NCBI RefSeq assembly: GCF_021130785.1
Contig: NC_060213.1
Span: forward strand, 93,364,501-93,428,500
Reading direction: 5' to 3'
Origin: Homalodisca vitripennis
Taxonomy: Eukaryota; Arthropoda; Insecta; Hemiptera; Cicadellidae
DNA length: 64,000 bases
Each line of letters begins with the position of its first letter. Position 1 is the stretch's first letter. A program made the position numbers and the translations under genes. The notes under the pieces are model-generated. The model was not told the DNA's origin and ran no database searches. It worked only from the letters and a program-made list of their open reading frames with translations. Shown here piece by piece: positions 51,810-64,000 of the stretch.

Positions 51810-53453
51810 TACATGAAGGGACTTGTATTTTAAGTTTTTTTAGAGGAAGAATCTGAAGAATGTGCAATATCCCTGACGCTGACGAAAGGAACACTGACGT
51901 GAACTTTTCAGTCTTTAAGACAGCCCTAAATGTTTAATTTACCCGCTCGAAAAGACAACATTTCCACTTTATATATCGGACAAGGATTGATTAGAAAATA
52001 ATAATTCAAATTTAAATTTTTTTATTCCTGTATATCATATAGTAAATCTTTTGGGGAAATTTGTGAGTATCTAAGAAATTGAAATTTTCAGTCACACATG
52101 TAGTTATATTAAAAGAACACTTTTTGTTTTATATTTCATAACAATACTCCCTGCTTACATCCCTCTCCTATATTTATAGTTAAAAATGTGTCAATACGAC
52201 TTGGCTGATGTTTCATCATCAATACCCATAATATTCATATTATTATTCGTATTATTTTACTTCTTTACTAAACAGTCTTACAACCTATGTGAATATGTAC
52301 AGTTTTTAGACGTGTACGCCACCGTTTGATAATAATGTTTCCATGTACTTAAAGTAAGTTTGAGTAAACATTTGTAGAATAAATATCAATTATAATATGA
52401 TTTTGTTATAAAATGTATATAAATACACTGTAAGAAGAACTTTATTGTACAAGTACTCGTCCAAAATGGTTGAAAAGAGAAACACCTGTTATAACTGATC
52501 TGATCCATAAATTTTATGGTTACAGATGTTTTATGTCCAATAAATTGCAATTCAAATATACTTTCAATTAAAAATTTACCAGAGGATATACATTTTGAGA
52601 AATTTTTCATTCGATAGTGGGGTTTGACGGATTTTGAAGTAAAAAAATACTAGCTGAACTAAGTCTTACATACCGCTTTTTAAAAAATACTAAAAACTCG
52701 GCAGAAATCTGTTTATTCGTTAGCTATTGATATAAATGTTATATAGATATAATATTAGTTAGATATAGCTTTCACTTAGTGAAAGGATTAAAACATCATT
52801 TGCTTCAGGGTAAAATATTAAATAGTATTACATTCGTCTTTCTGTATATTCATCTCCTCGAAAATGCATAACACGTGACATAACGTTATAGAGTTTTTAT
52901 CTTAGGTTCATATTTTACTCTTACTTAAATAAAAAAACCTTAATGGATTAGGGTAAAAAATCTTTTTCCACAAGAAGTCGTTAGGGTAAAGAGGATAACA
53001 TATGTGCCAACAGAAGGAAAATACGATAATTCTATTTCATGGCAATACTTTTATTCGGTAAGCATATTTAGGTCGGATATTAAGGATAATTTAATTTCTT
53101 AGGCAAGTTTTAGAGTAAAAATTTTTTGAAAGTTTCCAGGATAGTCCAAAGTTCTTTTCTTTTCTTCACGCACTTATTTCCTGTCGCTCATCTGGAGTCG
53201 TAGACTCTACTGTCTTCTGTGTTTTAGTCCTAAATCTGTTAACACGTCAACAAGTGTTCTAACCGCAACTTTTAAAAATGAAATAATGGCATCTTAAACA
53301 CCAGTTGTCAGTGTTACAATTCCAACATAAACAGTTTTAGGTGTTCGTTTCTAAATAAACCTATTGAAGGACTATTTTGGGTTTTGAGTTCGTCCTAAAT
53401 TACTTCTACTCAAAAGGGTGTTAAATAAGAGAATTTCCTAAGAGTGTGTGTAT

Positions 53454-53504
<51 letters not shown>

Positions 53505-56500
53505 AGTCGGATATTATTGCTCTGTAGAAATTATAAAAATATGAATCATAGAACATGGAATATTTTATTTTTAAGGCTTTGCTTTATCAGAAAACTTTAG
53601 AGTAGCGTCAACATATTAAGAAGAGAACAAAAGGCCAAAATAATAAAAAACTGATTATGAGAGAAAAATTTTTTTACCATATTCCCGATTGAATGATCCA
53701 TTAAAACTATCACAATTTAAGGTATATCTTTTTATTAGATTTATAATAAGTGAAGGTTTTTTTATAAATTTCTCAAAGTATCTAAAATATGGTAAAACTA
53801 TCATATACTATAACTTTAGGTATTAATTTAGATGTATATGTATATTCAAGTGATTAAAATAGCACTCCACATTTACTCAATCTCTATGGCAATAAGGAGT
53901 CATCGTGCTGGGAATAGATTACACTCGGCTTGTGTATGTATAGTATAATAAGCACCTCCTATATCCGGGGGAGTTCCAGAATAATATATAATGTAGGTAT
54001 AACATATTTAAAACAATATTTTTGAAAAAAAAAAAAAACTTTCCTTTCTCTAGACGGGAAGTTTCAGCGAATGCATGCTAAACGGAATCTGGTAATAAAT
54101 CATTTTCCCATTTCAGGTAACTTGAAGGGGATGTAGCAGTTGCCAAGATTTTTAATACTTACCTAAATTTTCATTTTAATTACAATTTATTTGAAGTTTA
54201 AATATGTTATATTGTGTATTTATTTTTGTGTATCTATATAGCTCTTTGATGTAATAATAGAACGTACTTATGTAATAAGAAGTAAATAATTATTAAATAT
54301 ATCGCAACTTTGGAAAACGTAATTCATTTTAAACAAATAGAAAGTACCATGTAAACGTTTACATACACACATTTTATTTAAAAATGCATAGTGTTGTACT
54401 GTATTGGGTACACTGCGATTGGGTACACGGTGCCAATAAATCATTGCTATGAAATATCCCGGTCTGACTCAACACAGCCCTCTAAGGGTTTGCATTATGT
54501 ATGCTGTGTTCTTGCGCAGTCCCGCTGTTGTATGTATTGAGGTATACCACCTGATATTTTATATTTCCGATAAGACTTTCAATACAATATGTGATGAAAA
54601 TGTAATTTAATCTTGTTACACTACTATTTTTTTTAAATTTTGAATGTTAAGTGAAAATAAATTGAAAATTTAACAGCCTAAATTTTACGTACGAAATATA
54701 CGTCTTCAGATTTACTAGGGGTAGGAGTAAATAATTTAAAATGCAGTAATGTGGTTATGGTTTTGTTAGTATGGAATTATCTATTGAAACAATAAATGTT
54801 TTGGATACCTTATACCAGTGTAATCATGCTTAGATATTACTTTATATTGAGCTATGAGATAGACACGTTATTTTTAGCACCAATTTTGCTCAGTGTATGA
54901 AAAATTAATAACGTCTAGAATGTGAGCGCCGAAAATGCGTGGTTATATAAAAGTTATATAAAAATTCGTGAAACAAAAAATGCTAGAATGAAACTTTTTA
55001 TTTTTCAAGTAAGAAATCAATGAAGTAATCAATAGGTCAGAAAATAAAATTTAAAGAAGAATATAAATGCGTAGACGTGAAATTTTTAGCTTATATTCAA
55101 AATAAAACTAGAAGATATAGGATTTCAGAAGGATATATGGTTGGTACAATCTTCCATTTTATAACATATATTTAGTTTGACGCGTTGGTGAAAACAAAGA
55201 AAAGCGCATTAAAAATTCACAAAATTTTTCGTAAATTCTACACTTTATATTTTGCTATATTTCTTAGGGTTTCTAAATTGCATTTTGGAATTGTTAAACA
55301 TTTTGGAAAAGAATCCAAACATTATTTTAATTCTTTGGTAATTTCCCACAAAAGTCTTTCTGTTTAATAATGCTTAACTTGTCAATGTAATAGTCAAAAT
55401 AAATAGTCAAAATAAAAAATGTTATAATAATGACTATCTGTGGAGGAAGATTTTATAAAGGCTATGATTGTCAAAAATGTTAAGTACAAAACTTTAATTA
55501 CCTCGGGCCTTTCCATCAACAGCTATAGTTGTCCTTGTGAACATACAACTATAAAGATCATGATGACCCTGTCGGATTCTTAATAATAGTCTTTCATTTT
55601 ATAGCTTGAGTTTACACCCATGAAATGAAACGTACATGTTATTAGTATGGATGTTGTAAAGAAAACAAATAAATCCAGGAATTTTAGTTATTGGCAGGTA
55701 ATGTGAAGTAAGGTAAGGCACTAGTGTGGAATACCAAGAGATATTCCACCATCTGTTCTTCTTTCTCAACACTTAGCTCGTTGATCTGTAAATATCATTT
55801 TGAAAATGACCTGGTAATTGTTATATTTACAGTTTTTCTAAACGGCCAATTTAAGTAGATAAATCAATGATAATTGTTTATTATACATAAAATATCGCAT
55901 TTACATTGCATGTCCCACAATTTTTCAAGACATATTTTTATATAAAATGTTTAAATACTAAATAGTGCTGAATTTTAGTAACAAAATACAGAAACATGAC
56001 AAAAAATATATATGTATTTATGAATATGTGGACATTGTTATCGAAATATATAGTCACTATTCATTTTACGTCTGTATTTCCGTGTGTGCAATGAGTTTTA
56101 ATAGAAAAGTATAAAAAATAGCTAGAAATAATTCCAAACCCGTTTAATTTATGTCACAGCTAACTAGGAGAATAATTCAGCATACACAAATTGAAAATAA
56201 AAACTGAATACAAAAAATTTAATATTTTGTAAATAAATTTCTTTATTTATTGAAGTAAGATTTCCGTTCAGTTTGTAGAATCATCGATAAACTGTTTATT
56301 TTCACATTTAAATTTCAGGCACCGTTACAAAAACATTTAATAATTTAAAAATGTCTTCTTACCTCAACGCATTAAATGTATAATGAAACCACATATAATA
56401 ATAGCCAAAAAATGATTGTATTTAGATTAGATTACAATTATAAATTTATCCTAATACAGTGTGTCCGTAGCACATCAATACTTGTGATATATAGAACAAG

Positions 56501-57700
56501 TTCAGGTTTTGTACATTTAAAGCATAAAATAATTTCAATTATTTGAGTTATAAAAGCAATTATTTTACATTAATTGTAAATTATTTTGTAATAAAACATG
56601 ATTTATTAAAACTGTTTCATTTGAGAATTCTTATACAGTGCAATTATAGAAAATATTAACGATTTTATAAAACCCAAATTCGTTGATTCAGAGAAATGCA
56701 CCTCAACTATGATGTAGCTGAGATTATATAAGATAATAATAAAGGTCGAATAATCACCTTCCTGTTGCCCTTTTACTAAAGGAAAGAATAAATTTAGTTA
56801 ACCTTAGAAACTAATTTAAAAGCTCTTATAATAGAACCTTACTTTAATTAAGTTCCACAGCCCCATCGTTTAACTTTAGAAGTTTGTTTTACAGTATCGT
56901 TGCTAGCAATTAATTTATAACTATTTATATTATTGTTAATATTCTATCCATATGTAATCGACTATACATATACTAGGAAGCTTTTTTTATTATTTTTTTT
57001 TTTTATTTTTTTGGAAAGATTTGAGCAGAATATTTTAATGTTTTTAAGAAATACTATAAAACAGGGAAAGGCAGACCACTGTGCTGTCGAACTAACTAAT
57101 TTTTACACACTTTCTCTTTTATTAACCCTTTTCGATCTCAAATATTTCTATACAATTATTTTTATCTCAATTAATTCCTCAAAAAGAGCTTAATTTAGGT
57201 GGTAAAAAATGTTTTAGGCGATTTTCAAATGAAAACATTTATTTTACGATTAATTTTTTAATTTTATATTGTTTTTAAAGCTTTGGGGCAAACAGTTATT
57301 AATTACCTTTTTTGTGTAAAGAGTGAACCAAAACGTTTGAAAAAAGCCTTTAAAACTAATTAATGTGTTAGCCAGACCACTTTGTCTAAAAAAGTATGAT
57401 TAATATTTTGTTTTTAAGTTAAAGTATGGTATTTTTAATGTAAAGTCAATAACCTTGTAAATAACAATGTGTTACATTCTCAATTAAAAACAGTATTTTA
57501 AAAGACAAACTTTCATTATGTCATTATATGTTTTACAATTTATAATTTACAATACACAATTTTTACAATATACAATTTATGAAACTTCCATTCCTATTTT
57601 AATAGTAGTATTCGATAGTGCTTAATTAATATTGAATAATGAAAAAAATTTATATTTATTGGTAACATAAAAATAATATTTTTTGGTATTGTAACATTTT
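51810..57700. other. AT-rich noncoding stretch
   Basis: No gene recognised. A TG microsatellite of about 29 units lies at 53444-53501. About 54400-54550 is GC-richer and has a short direct repeat ATTGGGTACAC. About 54681-54716 has a weak hammerhead-like arrangement that I rejected. Open frames at 52386-52610 (-), 55185-55367 (+) and 56933-57193 (+) have no recognisable domain. Confidence 0.55.
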
Positions 57701-57719
57701 TGATCTAAGTATGCTAAAA

Positions 57720-58090
57720 GTAGTAAGACAGCAATAGCAGTCAAGTAAAAATTGTTATTATCAGAACAACTCGTTTATTGAATAGGCTATGTCAACATTA
57801 TATTTCTTAGTTAATTTTTAGTATTTTTCTTTAATTTATTAATTGTTAGTAATAGGAATAATCTGTTACTACACGATACAGTAAATAAACATACACTGTA
57901 CCATCAGTGAACTTCATTTACCGTATGTTCGAATACTCATTCCTTTATTTAACCATCAATTGACTAGTCCTTTGAGAGATCCGACCCAATTTAAATCCTA
58001 CTCCATTCTTGCGCACCAAATCATTTAACTGGGTGTGAAGATTACCCTTTCTACGGTACTATTTTAGCTATAATGTAATCCATGACTATA
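57720..58090. repeat. Old duplicated segment C, copy 3
   Basis: Same orientation as the copies at 29.13-29.5 and 49.49-49.85 kb. Shared blocks include TCAGAACAACTC, TATGTCAACATTA and CTTTGAGAGATCCGACC. The minus-strand frame that is open in copy 2 contains stops here. Confidence 0.6.
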
Positions 58091-58099
58091 CCAATCAAT

Positions 58100-58915
58100 T
58101 TTTAAAAGAGTTTTACCAGTTTATTCATCAATTTTGTACTGTCTTTATTGTTACCTATTAAATTAGTTTTACCAAAATAAAAATATTAATTATGTTATCT
58201 AAAAACTGTAAGCCTTTGTGTTATTTTTATAAAATAATATTAAAAAACTATCCACTTGTAGGGTATATTGAATATTATTACTCTGTCATCGTAAGATAGA
58301 TTTAAGGTCGATTCTAAAGTTGCTAGGATAAGTCATTAAGAGTTACACAAGAAAGCGAACCCATAAACAAATTTAAAGCATCAAATTAATTGCAATTATT
58401 ATTTAAGCAAAACATTATAATAATAGGTTGAGACAGTTACATATATAATGCATCCTTAATCCTTTTCAATTCTTAGGAAGATTTGTATAACAATATATTA
58501 CACGCAATAGGATCCCTTCACTCACTTAAATCTGGGCACGAGAAATACATTCTTAATATACATCTCAGTTTAAGGAACATATGACCTAAGGACATATGAC
58601 GTTTAAGGAAATATAATTTAGGAAACTAAGTTCTATTAAGTATATAATTAAACATATTTTATAAATTATATAATGAATAATTGTATTTTTATCTTACATA
58701 ATTTGTTTTCTACCTTTACACTTCGAAGAGTTAGTTCTGTTTTATTAGTTTTTCATGAAAAATATCTATTACCTTTATTTTACATATTGTTATATAAGGG
58801 CTCTTATTAAATTTATTTTTGATTTTTTTATACTGGTTGAATTAATCAACTTCTTTATACTTATTTTAAAGTACCTCAGATGAAATTTATATTACTGCTA
58901 CATCCTAAAATCTAG
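58100..58915. other. AT-rich noncoding stretch
   Basis: Nothing recognised apart from TCACTTAAATCTGGG near 58525, shared with 51.45 kb. Confidence 0.55.
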
Positions 58916-58918
58916 TAA

Positions 58919-59125
58919 ATAATGAATAATGTCAACTAAAAAAACAATTTTAACATCTATGAAATAAAATAAATTAATAATTAAATAAAGTTTAATAATG
59001 AATAATGTCAACTAAAATCAATTTTAACAATTATGAAATAAAAAAAAAATTAATAAAATAAAGTTTAATAATGAATAATGTCAACTAAAATAAGTTTTAA
59101 CAATTTTGAAATAAAATAAAGTTTA
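58919..59125 (+). repeat. Minisatellite, ~75-bp unit, three copies
   Basis: Units start at 58919, 58995 and 59068, each opening with ATAATGAATAATGTCAACTA and ending in AAATAAAGTTTA. The third unit is shorter. Confidence 0.9.
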
Positions 59126-59129
59126 AATT

Positions 59130-59610
59130 GCTTTATTCAAATAATTCTACTCTTTCTATTCTTCCATAATTAAGGAAGAATTATTTGTTTGTACTTGATT
59201 TTTAATTATTATTGTGCAGCACATAATCCAAACTTCTCGCTCACTTGAAGTAACATAACATGACTTGAATAAAATATAACATGAAGTATTGCGTCTACTA
59301 ATGCTCATTTGTTAGCAAGAGTAGCTTTTCCAGCCGTTACACAAGAGTGTTTCTGGTTATTCAAAGTCAGATTTACATCTAAATCTGTTAAGAGCGCAGC
59401 AAATCTGTATACAGCAACACGTTCTCGTGTATGGGCTTTTTAAATAAGATTATTAGTTCAGCTTTCGTGTTTTGGAAGTGCAATAAGTGTTAAGTGTATT
59501 TTTTTAATGATATAAATACTAAATCCAGATGTTCCATATTTATTACGTTTTTAAATCAATTGGAGAAAATTTGCTATATTTGCAATCAAATATATTTATA
59601 TTGTATGTTC

Positions 59611-59616
<6 letters not shown>
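59130..59616. other. AT-rich noncoding stretch
   Basis: No feature recognised. A TA microsatellite follows at 59617-59654. Confidence 0.6.
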
Positions 59617-59660
<44 letters not shown>

Positions 59661-59890
59661 GTATAAATATTATAATGTGAGTATGTGTGTAAATAGTGTT
59701 AATTCCATCTATTATTTCATATAATTACCAAACAAGTTAAATTAAACCAAACAATAGGAGTCCATTCTGTATTTTATAGAATCTTTAAGATCCTTTGATA
59801 AAGTAAACTGTTCAACTCTAATATATAATATTTTAATACATACATTTTAGCCTCATGCGTTTGAGGTTAAGGATTCATAATATTTGAAAT

Positions 59891-61440
59891 ACTAGATTTT
59901 TCCCGCGGCTTCGCCCGCGTACTACCTACATATATGAAAAAGAGAAAGGGGGCATAAATGTTTTATATAAAATTAAGAAGTCAGTTAAAAAGTTTAGAAT
60001 ACATTTCATATTTTTCAAATCCATGTTAAAATATTTGTAGCTATCGTCTAATGCCTACTTATATTAACAATGGTAACAGCAATAAAAAAATAATTAGAGG
60101 AAAGGCGTCTGCAAAATGGATTTCTAAAGAAAGGTTCTTTTTAACTTCATTAATAACGCAACATAGCCTAGTGAAATAGCAAAATATAATTTTTTTATAT
60201 TATAAAAAACAACAATTTATTTACATTCAAAGTATACAATTAATATCCACAAACAATAGTAACAGATAATTACACTTAACCACGTAGCATTTAAATTTGT
60301 TTCCGATTTACAACATTAAACAAAACTTTGTAAAATATAACCTATAAATTCAAAAAATGCCATAAATTTAATAATATAATTATTTTTATGAGACTAAATC
60401 AGTTAAACATTATTATTTTACTTCCTTACCAATTACTAAACACAATTCTATCCATATTCCTTTGCGAAGTATGCGTAGGCTATCAACAAAATTTACGCAG
60501 TTACTTTCAGAAACATTGTCCTATGTTAGTTCAATTGCATTTTTCCCAAAATATCCTAAGTATAATTTTTGTTTAGACTTATGTTTTACATCCAGTACAG
60601 TGGTTTTATCCTACGATATGAAATATTTTACTCACCCATTGGTGAAATGTGGAAAATAAAAAATCTAAATTTTTCTTGAAATTATAAAATTAATCTACAT
60701 TTATGTGGTACAACCAATTACTACACACATAACACACAGTTATTTACACTTAACTAGATAACATTTCAGTTAATTTCCGATTTTTAACATTTAACTAAAA
60801 TTTGTAAAATATAACCTAAAAATTCATACAAAATGCCATAAACCTTATAATATAATTATTTTTACAAACAAAATTCGAATACCTCATGTGCAAACAACCA
60901 CGGATTTGTACAATAAGGTTGTTTTCATAATAGTGTTTAATAATATTTTCATAATATTAGATAGTTTATTAATCATTGGTGCAATCTAAATGTAAAATTA
61001 GGCAATGACGTCTTCTATGCAACCCGCATTACACTACTTGTCAAGCACTTTACAATAACGATTTTACTGAATTTTAAATGTAAACAAATGTTTCTGCCTC
61101 TTTGATGAACTTCAGCTGAAAGTATTAACAGCTGTTAAGTACCAGTTCGCTTTGTATTACGTGTCGTAGCGCAGTCTGTCGGATCCAATATAAAACACGT
61201 TTACGTTCTTATCATAACATTCGAATGTAAGAAAACTAATTTTTAAATTTTAATTTGACTTTATTTGGTAAAATAATTGTGTTATGGGTGGTAAAAAGCA
61301 CTCGAAGTGTTAATTCAGACCAAAAGCTACACCTGTTCCAAATTTCAGCACAATCCGTATAGTAATTTCAGCGTGATTCTAGGACAAACCTCCAAATATC
61401 CCAACATTCAAACTTTCACATTTATAAAATTAGTGGGATA
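59891..61440 (+). mobile_element. Non-autonomous insect-type interspersed repeat, about 1.55 kb
   Basis: It opens with ACTAGATTTTT and the GC-rich hairpin CCCGCGGCTTCGCCCGCG. It closes with TTCAGCACAATCCGTATAG, later TTTATAAAATTAGTGGG. Repeats with these ends are very common in arthropod genomes. I have not assigned a class: an RTE-type non-LTR origin is possible. There is no coding capacity beyond short chance frames. The 61000-61200 part matches 44830-45030 closely, including TGTTTCTGCCTCTTTGATGA, so the 42.4-45.2 kb composite belongs to the same family. Confidence 0.65.
60262..60864 (+). repeat. Internal direct repeat in the interspersed repeat
   Basis: 60262-60388 and 60738-60864 are diverged direct copies at a spacing of 476 bp. 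Shared parts include TTTGTAAAATATAACCTA and ATAATATAATTATTTTTA. This suggests internal duplication of part of the element. Confidence 0.75.
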
Positions 61441-62654
61441 AATCAATATATTTATCATGATGTTTGTTTGACGATTGTAGGTTGGTTATATGTTTGCGAA
61501 AAATTAGTAAGTAAAACAATGTCATATCTTGTCAAATTTAATTAGATTGTTTATTTTACAAAACATCAGTGTAATAAATAACCAATGTATTATTTTTACA
61601 TTTTTGTTTCTTTCATTAATTAAAATAAAGTAAACCACTTAAAAATGTAAACAGATGAGGAAATTACATAACAGGCTAAGTGCCTAAAATATTTAAATAT
61701 TTTTTTAAGGTGCTGACTAATTTCTTAATGTTATATGATTTTATGTGGTTTATAGCAAGCCCAATGTATTAAGTTCGTATGTCATTCATGCAATTTGTAG
61801 TAAAAAGCAGATAATAACACAGTTTTTGCAGTTAGAATTAGAATACTGATCAAGAACTGTTGGTTTAATATTGTATATAAATTTAGTATTCAAATATGTG
61901 TATTCTTCCATAGCGAAATTAAGGTGAACAGATTTTTACTATCAGTTAAATTACTAATATGTTTCATAGTACTGTAATTATTTTTCCAAGTTCTTAAATT
62001 CCAGGATACTTTTTTAATTTACTGGATGAATCGAATCTCGACTTTCAAAGAGTGTAAAAAAATTCCGCCACCGCTTATCGAGATAAGTTGTTAGCAAACC
62101 ATCAATCGAATAGATTTGATTTATTATGAATTATTCTAATTGAAATGTATAATCGGTCTGACTCCAATAAACATTCGGTAACATTAAAAATGTTGTTGTA
62201 ATAAAAGTAGTTAATCGAGCTTCCATTATTACAACAAGAAGCACTTCATACTGAATTATTGAACGGAATGGTAAGTACGCATTGCTCATGCTGAGCAGGC
62301 TCTTTAACTCTACACAACCTCTCGACTAATAAGTACCTTACTGTGAGCACTTATCTTGAACATTACGCAGTATAATGTACGTTTTAAAATAACTTCGTAC
62401 GAGCAAGATGTGAATGCAGTTTTTTCCGAGGTACATAAAGTATTTTAATGTTGAAAGGAAAGTTTTTTTCGGTGTATTACCTTTATTAAAGAATCTTTCA
62501 TCGTTATTAGTAATTTATTGTTTCTGAAAATGTTATGTTATTTTAAATTGCGTTATAATAGAGGAATAAAAACTTTTGATTGTAAGAATTTAAATACAAT
62601 CTGTCAGTCCCACCACGCGATATAATAAGAACAGGCTGACCTACTGACTTGCAT

Positions 62655-62655
<1 letters not shown>
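61441..62655. other. AT-rich noncoding stretch
   Basis: I see no gene or repeat family in this interval. Confidence 0.6.

Positions 62656-62720
<65 letters not shown>
62656..62720. repeat. TA microsatellite
   Basis: About 32 TA units end where the tandem pair at 62721 begins. Confidence 0.95.
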
Positions 62721-62723
<3 letters not shown>

Positions 62724-62778
62724 CAAGCAACATCAAATGCATGATGATAGTGAAGGTAACAGGACATTTTCGGGCTTT

Positions 62779-62826
62779 CTCACAATAGCTTTCGATATCT
62801 GTAATATGATCTCTTCTTCAGGTGAG
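62779..62826 (-). ncRNA. Hammerhead-like motif, tandem unit 1
   Basis: On the minus strand the order is CTCAC (stem I), CTGAAGA, one extra A, GAGAT-loop-ATATC (stem II, four of five pairs), GAAA, a GCTATT segment with minimal stem III, then GTGAG, which pairs fully with CTCAC. As in the PLE motif, one base separates CUGAAGA from stem II. The predicted cut lies between 62784 and 62783. Confidence 0.55.
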
Positions 62827-63161
62827 TAACTAACCTAACGCATAGTTATAATGCAGGTTAAAATAAACAAATCATACCGGAGGGTTATGCTACCCATAAG
62901 TCAAACACCAATTTTGAGTCATCTCTAACTATAAAACATGCACTAATAAAAGCAAAACACAACATGTTGTAAAAGGGTAAAAACTAATGATTTATTACCC
63001 TTTTAGAGGCTGCCACTTGGCCTGCTGAACAATGTGGCAAAGTTTGTTCGAATGGTTGCTGGACACCCTGTATAAGCAAGCAAAATCAAATGCATGATGA
63101 TAGTGAAGGTAACAGGAAATTTTCGGGCTTTCTTATCGTTCAGTGATAAAAAAAGAAACCA

Positions 63162-63209
63162 GTCACAATAGCTTCCGAGATCTGTAATCTAATCTCTTCT
63201 TCAGGTGAG
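63162..63209 (-). ncRNA. Hammerhead-like motif, tandem unit 2 (degraded core)
   Basis: The layout matches unit 1, with a perfect five-pair stem II GAGAT/ATCTC and four of five stem I pairs (GTGAC against CTCAC). The GAAA box reads GGAA, which would probably abolish activity. The compensated stem II compared with unit 1 suggests the stem mattered in the ancestor. Confidence 0.5.
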
Positions 63210-63375
63210 TAACTAACCTAACGCATAATGTAGGTTAAAATAAACAAATCATACCGGAGGGTTATGCTACCCATAAGTCAAAAAAATTTTGAGTGATCTT
63301 CTCTAACTATAAAACATGCACCAATAAAAACAAAACACAACATTAATTATTGCCCTTTTAGAGGCTGGCACTTGG

Positions 63376-64000
63376 GGAAAAGTATCCTTGAATATAAAGT
63401 AAAGTGTGTACATAGACCTAAAACATACGTACTCACAGCTTTCGTCATGTTAGTGGATTTCATAACAGTACGTATATCGATTGTCGGTGTGAGTGTATCT
63501 CATATACTGACATATGAGTTACAGGACTTTAAGTCTGTCTATGACTCACAAAACTTATGATCTGAATGATAAGGTATTCGAAAAATTCACATGACTAGTC
63601 AAAAATACCACACTATTCAATGGCAATAATCCTCCTCGTATGGGAATATATTGACTAATAGAGTATCCAATCCATAGATGATGCTCCAAAAATGCGAGTA
63701 ATAAATTATTTATTTTTCATTACTTGAAATTTTTAATTGAAAAGGCTGCCTATATTTGTAAATAACACACACACACACACTTAGTTGCTTGTAGGATAAA
63801 ATAAATTGTATCATTTCTATATACTATGATGTCTGAAGAATGTTACAAAGCAATTAACATAAGTAATCAACAAGGCTACTGAGTGGGATGTACCAGATTA
63901 ACCTTAGTGCAGTCTGGATTACAAGGATTACGTCGCCTTGGTAACACGGACGCCTTACCCTAATCACAGTGCCTTACCCTCAAGTTATATCCATTTTGAT
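63376..64000. other. Noncoding stretch to the window end
   Basis: A short CA run lies at about 63765-63780. The last 120 bp are GC-richer with a short direct repeat GCCTTACCCT. An open frame at 63372-63560 has no recognisable domain. Confidence 0.55.

Larger units (their letters stand above)
62721..63375 (-). mobile_element. Tandem pair of ~300-bp units, candidate retrozyme
   Basis: Copy 1 (62721-63020) and copy 2 (63074-63375) are direct repeats with most positions conserved. Both open with AAGCAAGCAA and end with a GAGGCTG(C/G)CACTTGG block. Copy 2 has a 30-bp insertion near 63134-63163 that is partly palindromic. There is no coding capacity. On the minus strand each unit contains a hammerhead-like motif. 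Short non-coding tandem units with one type I hammerhead each are the published architecture of metazoan retrozymes. The TA microsatellite next to copy 1 parallels the PLE 3' border. Confidence 0.55.

Noticed and set aside
54681..54716. A third CTGAAGA with a nearby stem (ACGTA/TACGT) and complementary TAAAT/ATTTA flanks on the minus strand
   Set aside because: The GAAA box is missing on that strand and the flanks are low-complexity AT pairs, so chance is likely.

Overview
This window looks like noncoding DNA from a very AT-rich animal nuclear genome, most likely an insect. The reasons are the long TA, AC, AG and CT microsatellites, a Penelope-like element, a mariner fossil, a jockey/CR1-like non-LTR element, tRNA-derived SINEs, and repeat ends of the type common in insect genomes. 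I found no intact host gene that I can name and no bacterial-style operon. The species cannot be fixed from the sequence.

Layout. 1-2.3 kb is AT-rich with no clear feature. 2.3-4.5 kb holds a SINE-like body and the first copy (A1) of an old duplicated segment. 8.3-10.06 kb is a broken non-LTR retrotransposon (+). 12.55-12.88 kb is a GC-richer repeat that recurs inverted at 37.8-38.1 kb. 13.3-13.5 kb holds a tRNA-like repeat flanked by inverted arms. 22.5-27.7 kb is a young Penelope-like element (PLE) in the classic partial tandem form: a 5'-truncated copy followed, in element orientation (-), by a nearly full-length copy. 28.8-30.2 kb is duplicated segment C1. 30.84-31.29 kb is a mariner transposase fossil (-) ending in a CT microsatellite. 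35.6-37.3 kb holds a double tRNA-like repeat and segment A2. 42.4-45.2 kb is a composite of nested inverted repeats around a degenerate ~100-bp tandem array. 49.2-51.5 kb is segment C2 and 57.7-58.1 kb is C3. 59.9-61.44 kb is a complete-looking non-autonomous interspersed repeat. 62.7-63.4 kb is a tandem pair of ~300-bp units.

The most interesting signal is on the minus strand. Both ends of the PLE tandem carry a motif with the layout of a type I hammerhead ribozyme. An unrelated tandem pair at 62.7-63.4 kb carries the same layout once per unit. The second case matches the architecture known for metazoan retrozymes, which are non-coding tandem hammerhead retroelements thought to depend on PLE machinery. 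The window may therefore hold both a candidate parasite and the kind of element that could mobilise it. This is inference from sequence only.

At a larger scale, segments A and C recur in the same order and orientation, which suggests an old head-to-tail duplication of the region. It has since been disrupted by the PLE, the mariner and microsatellites.
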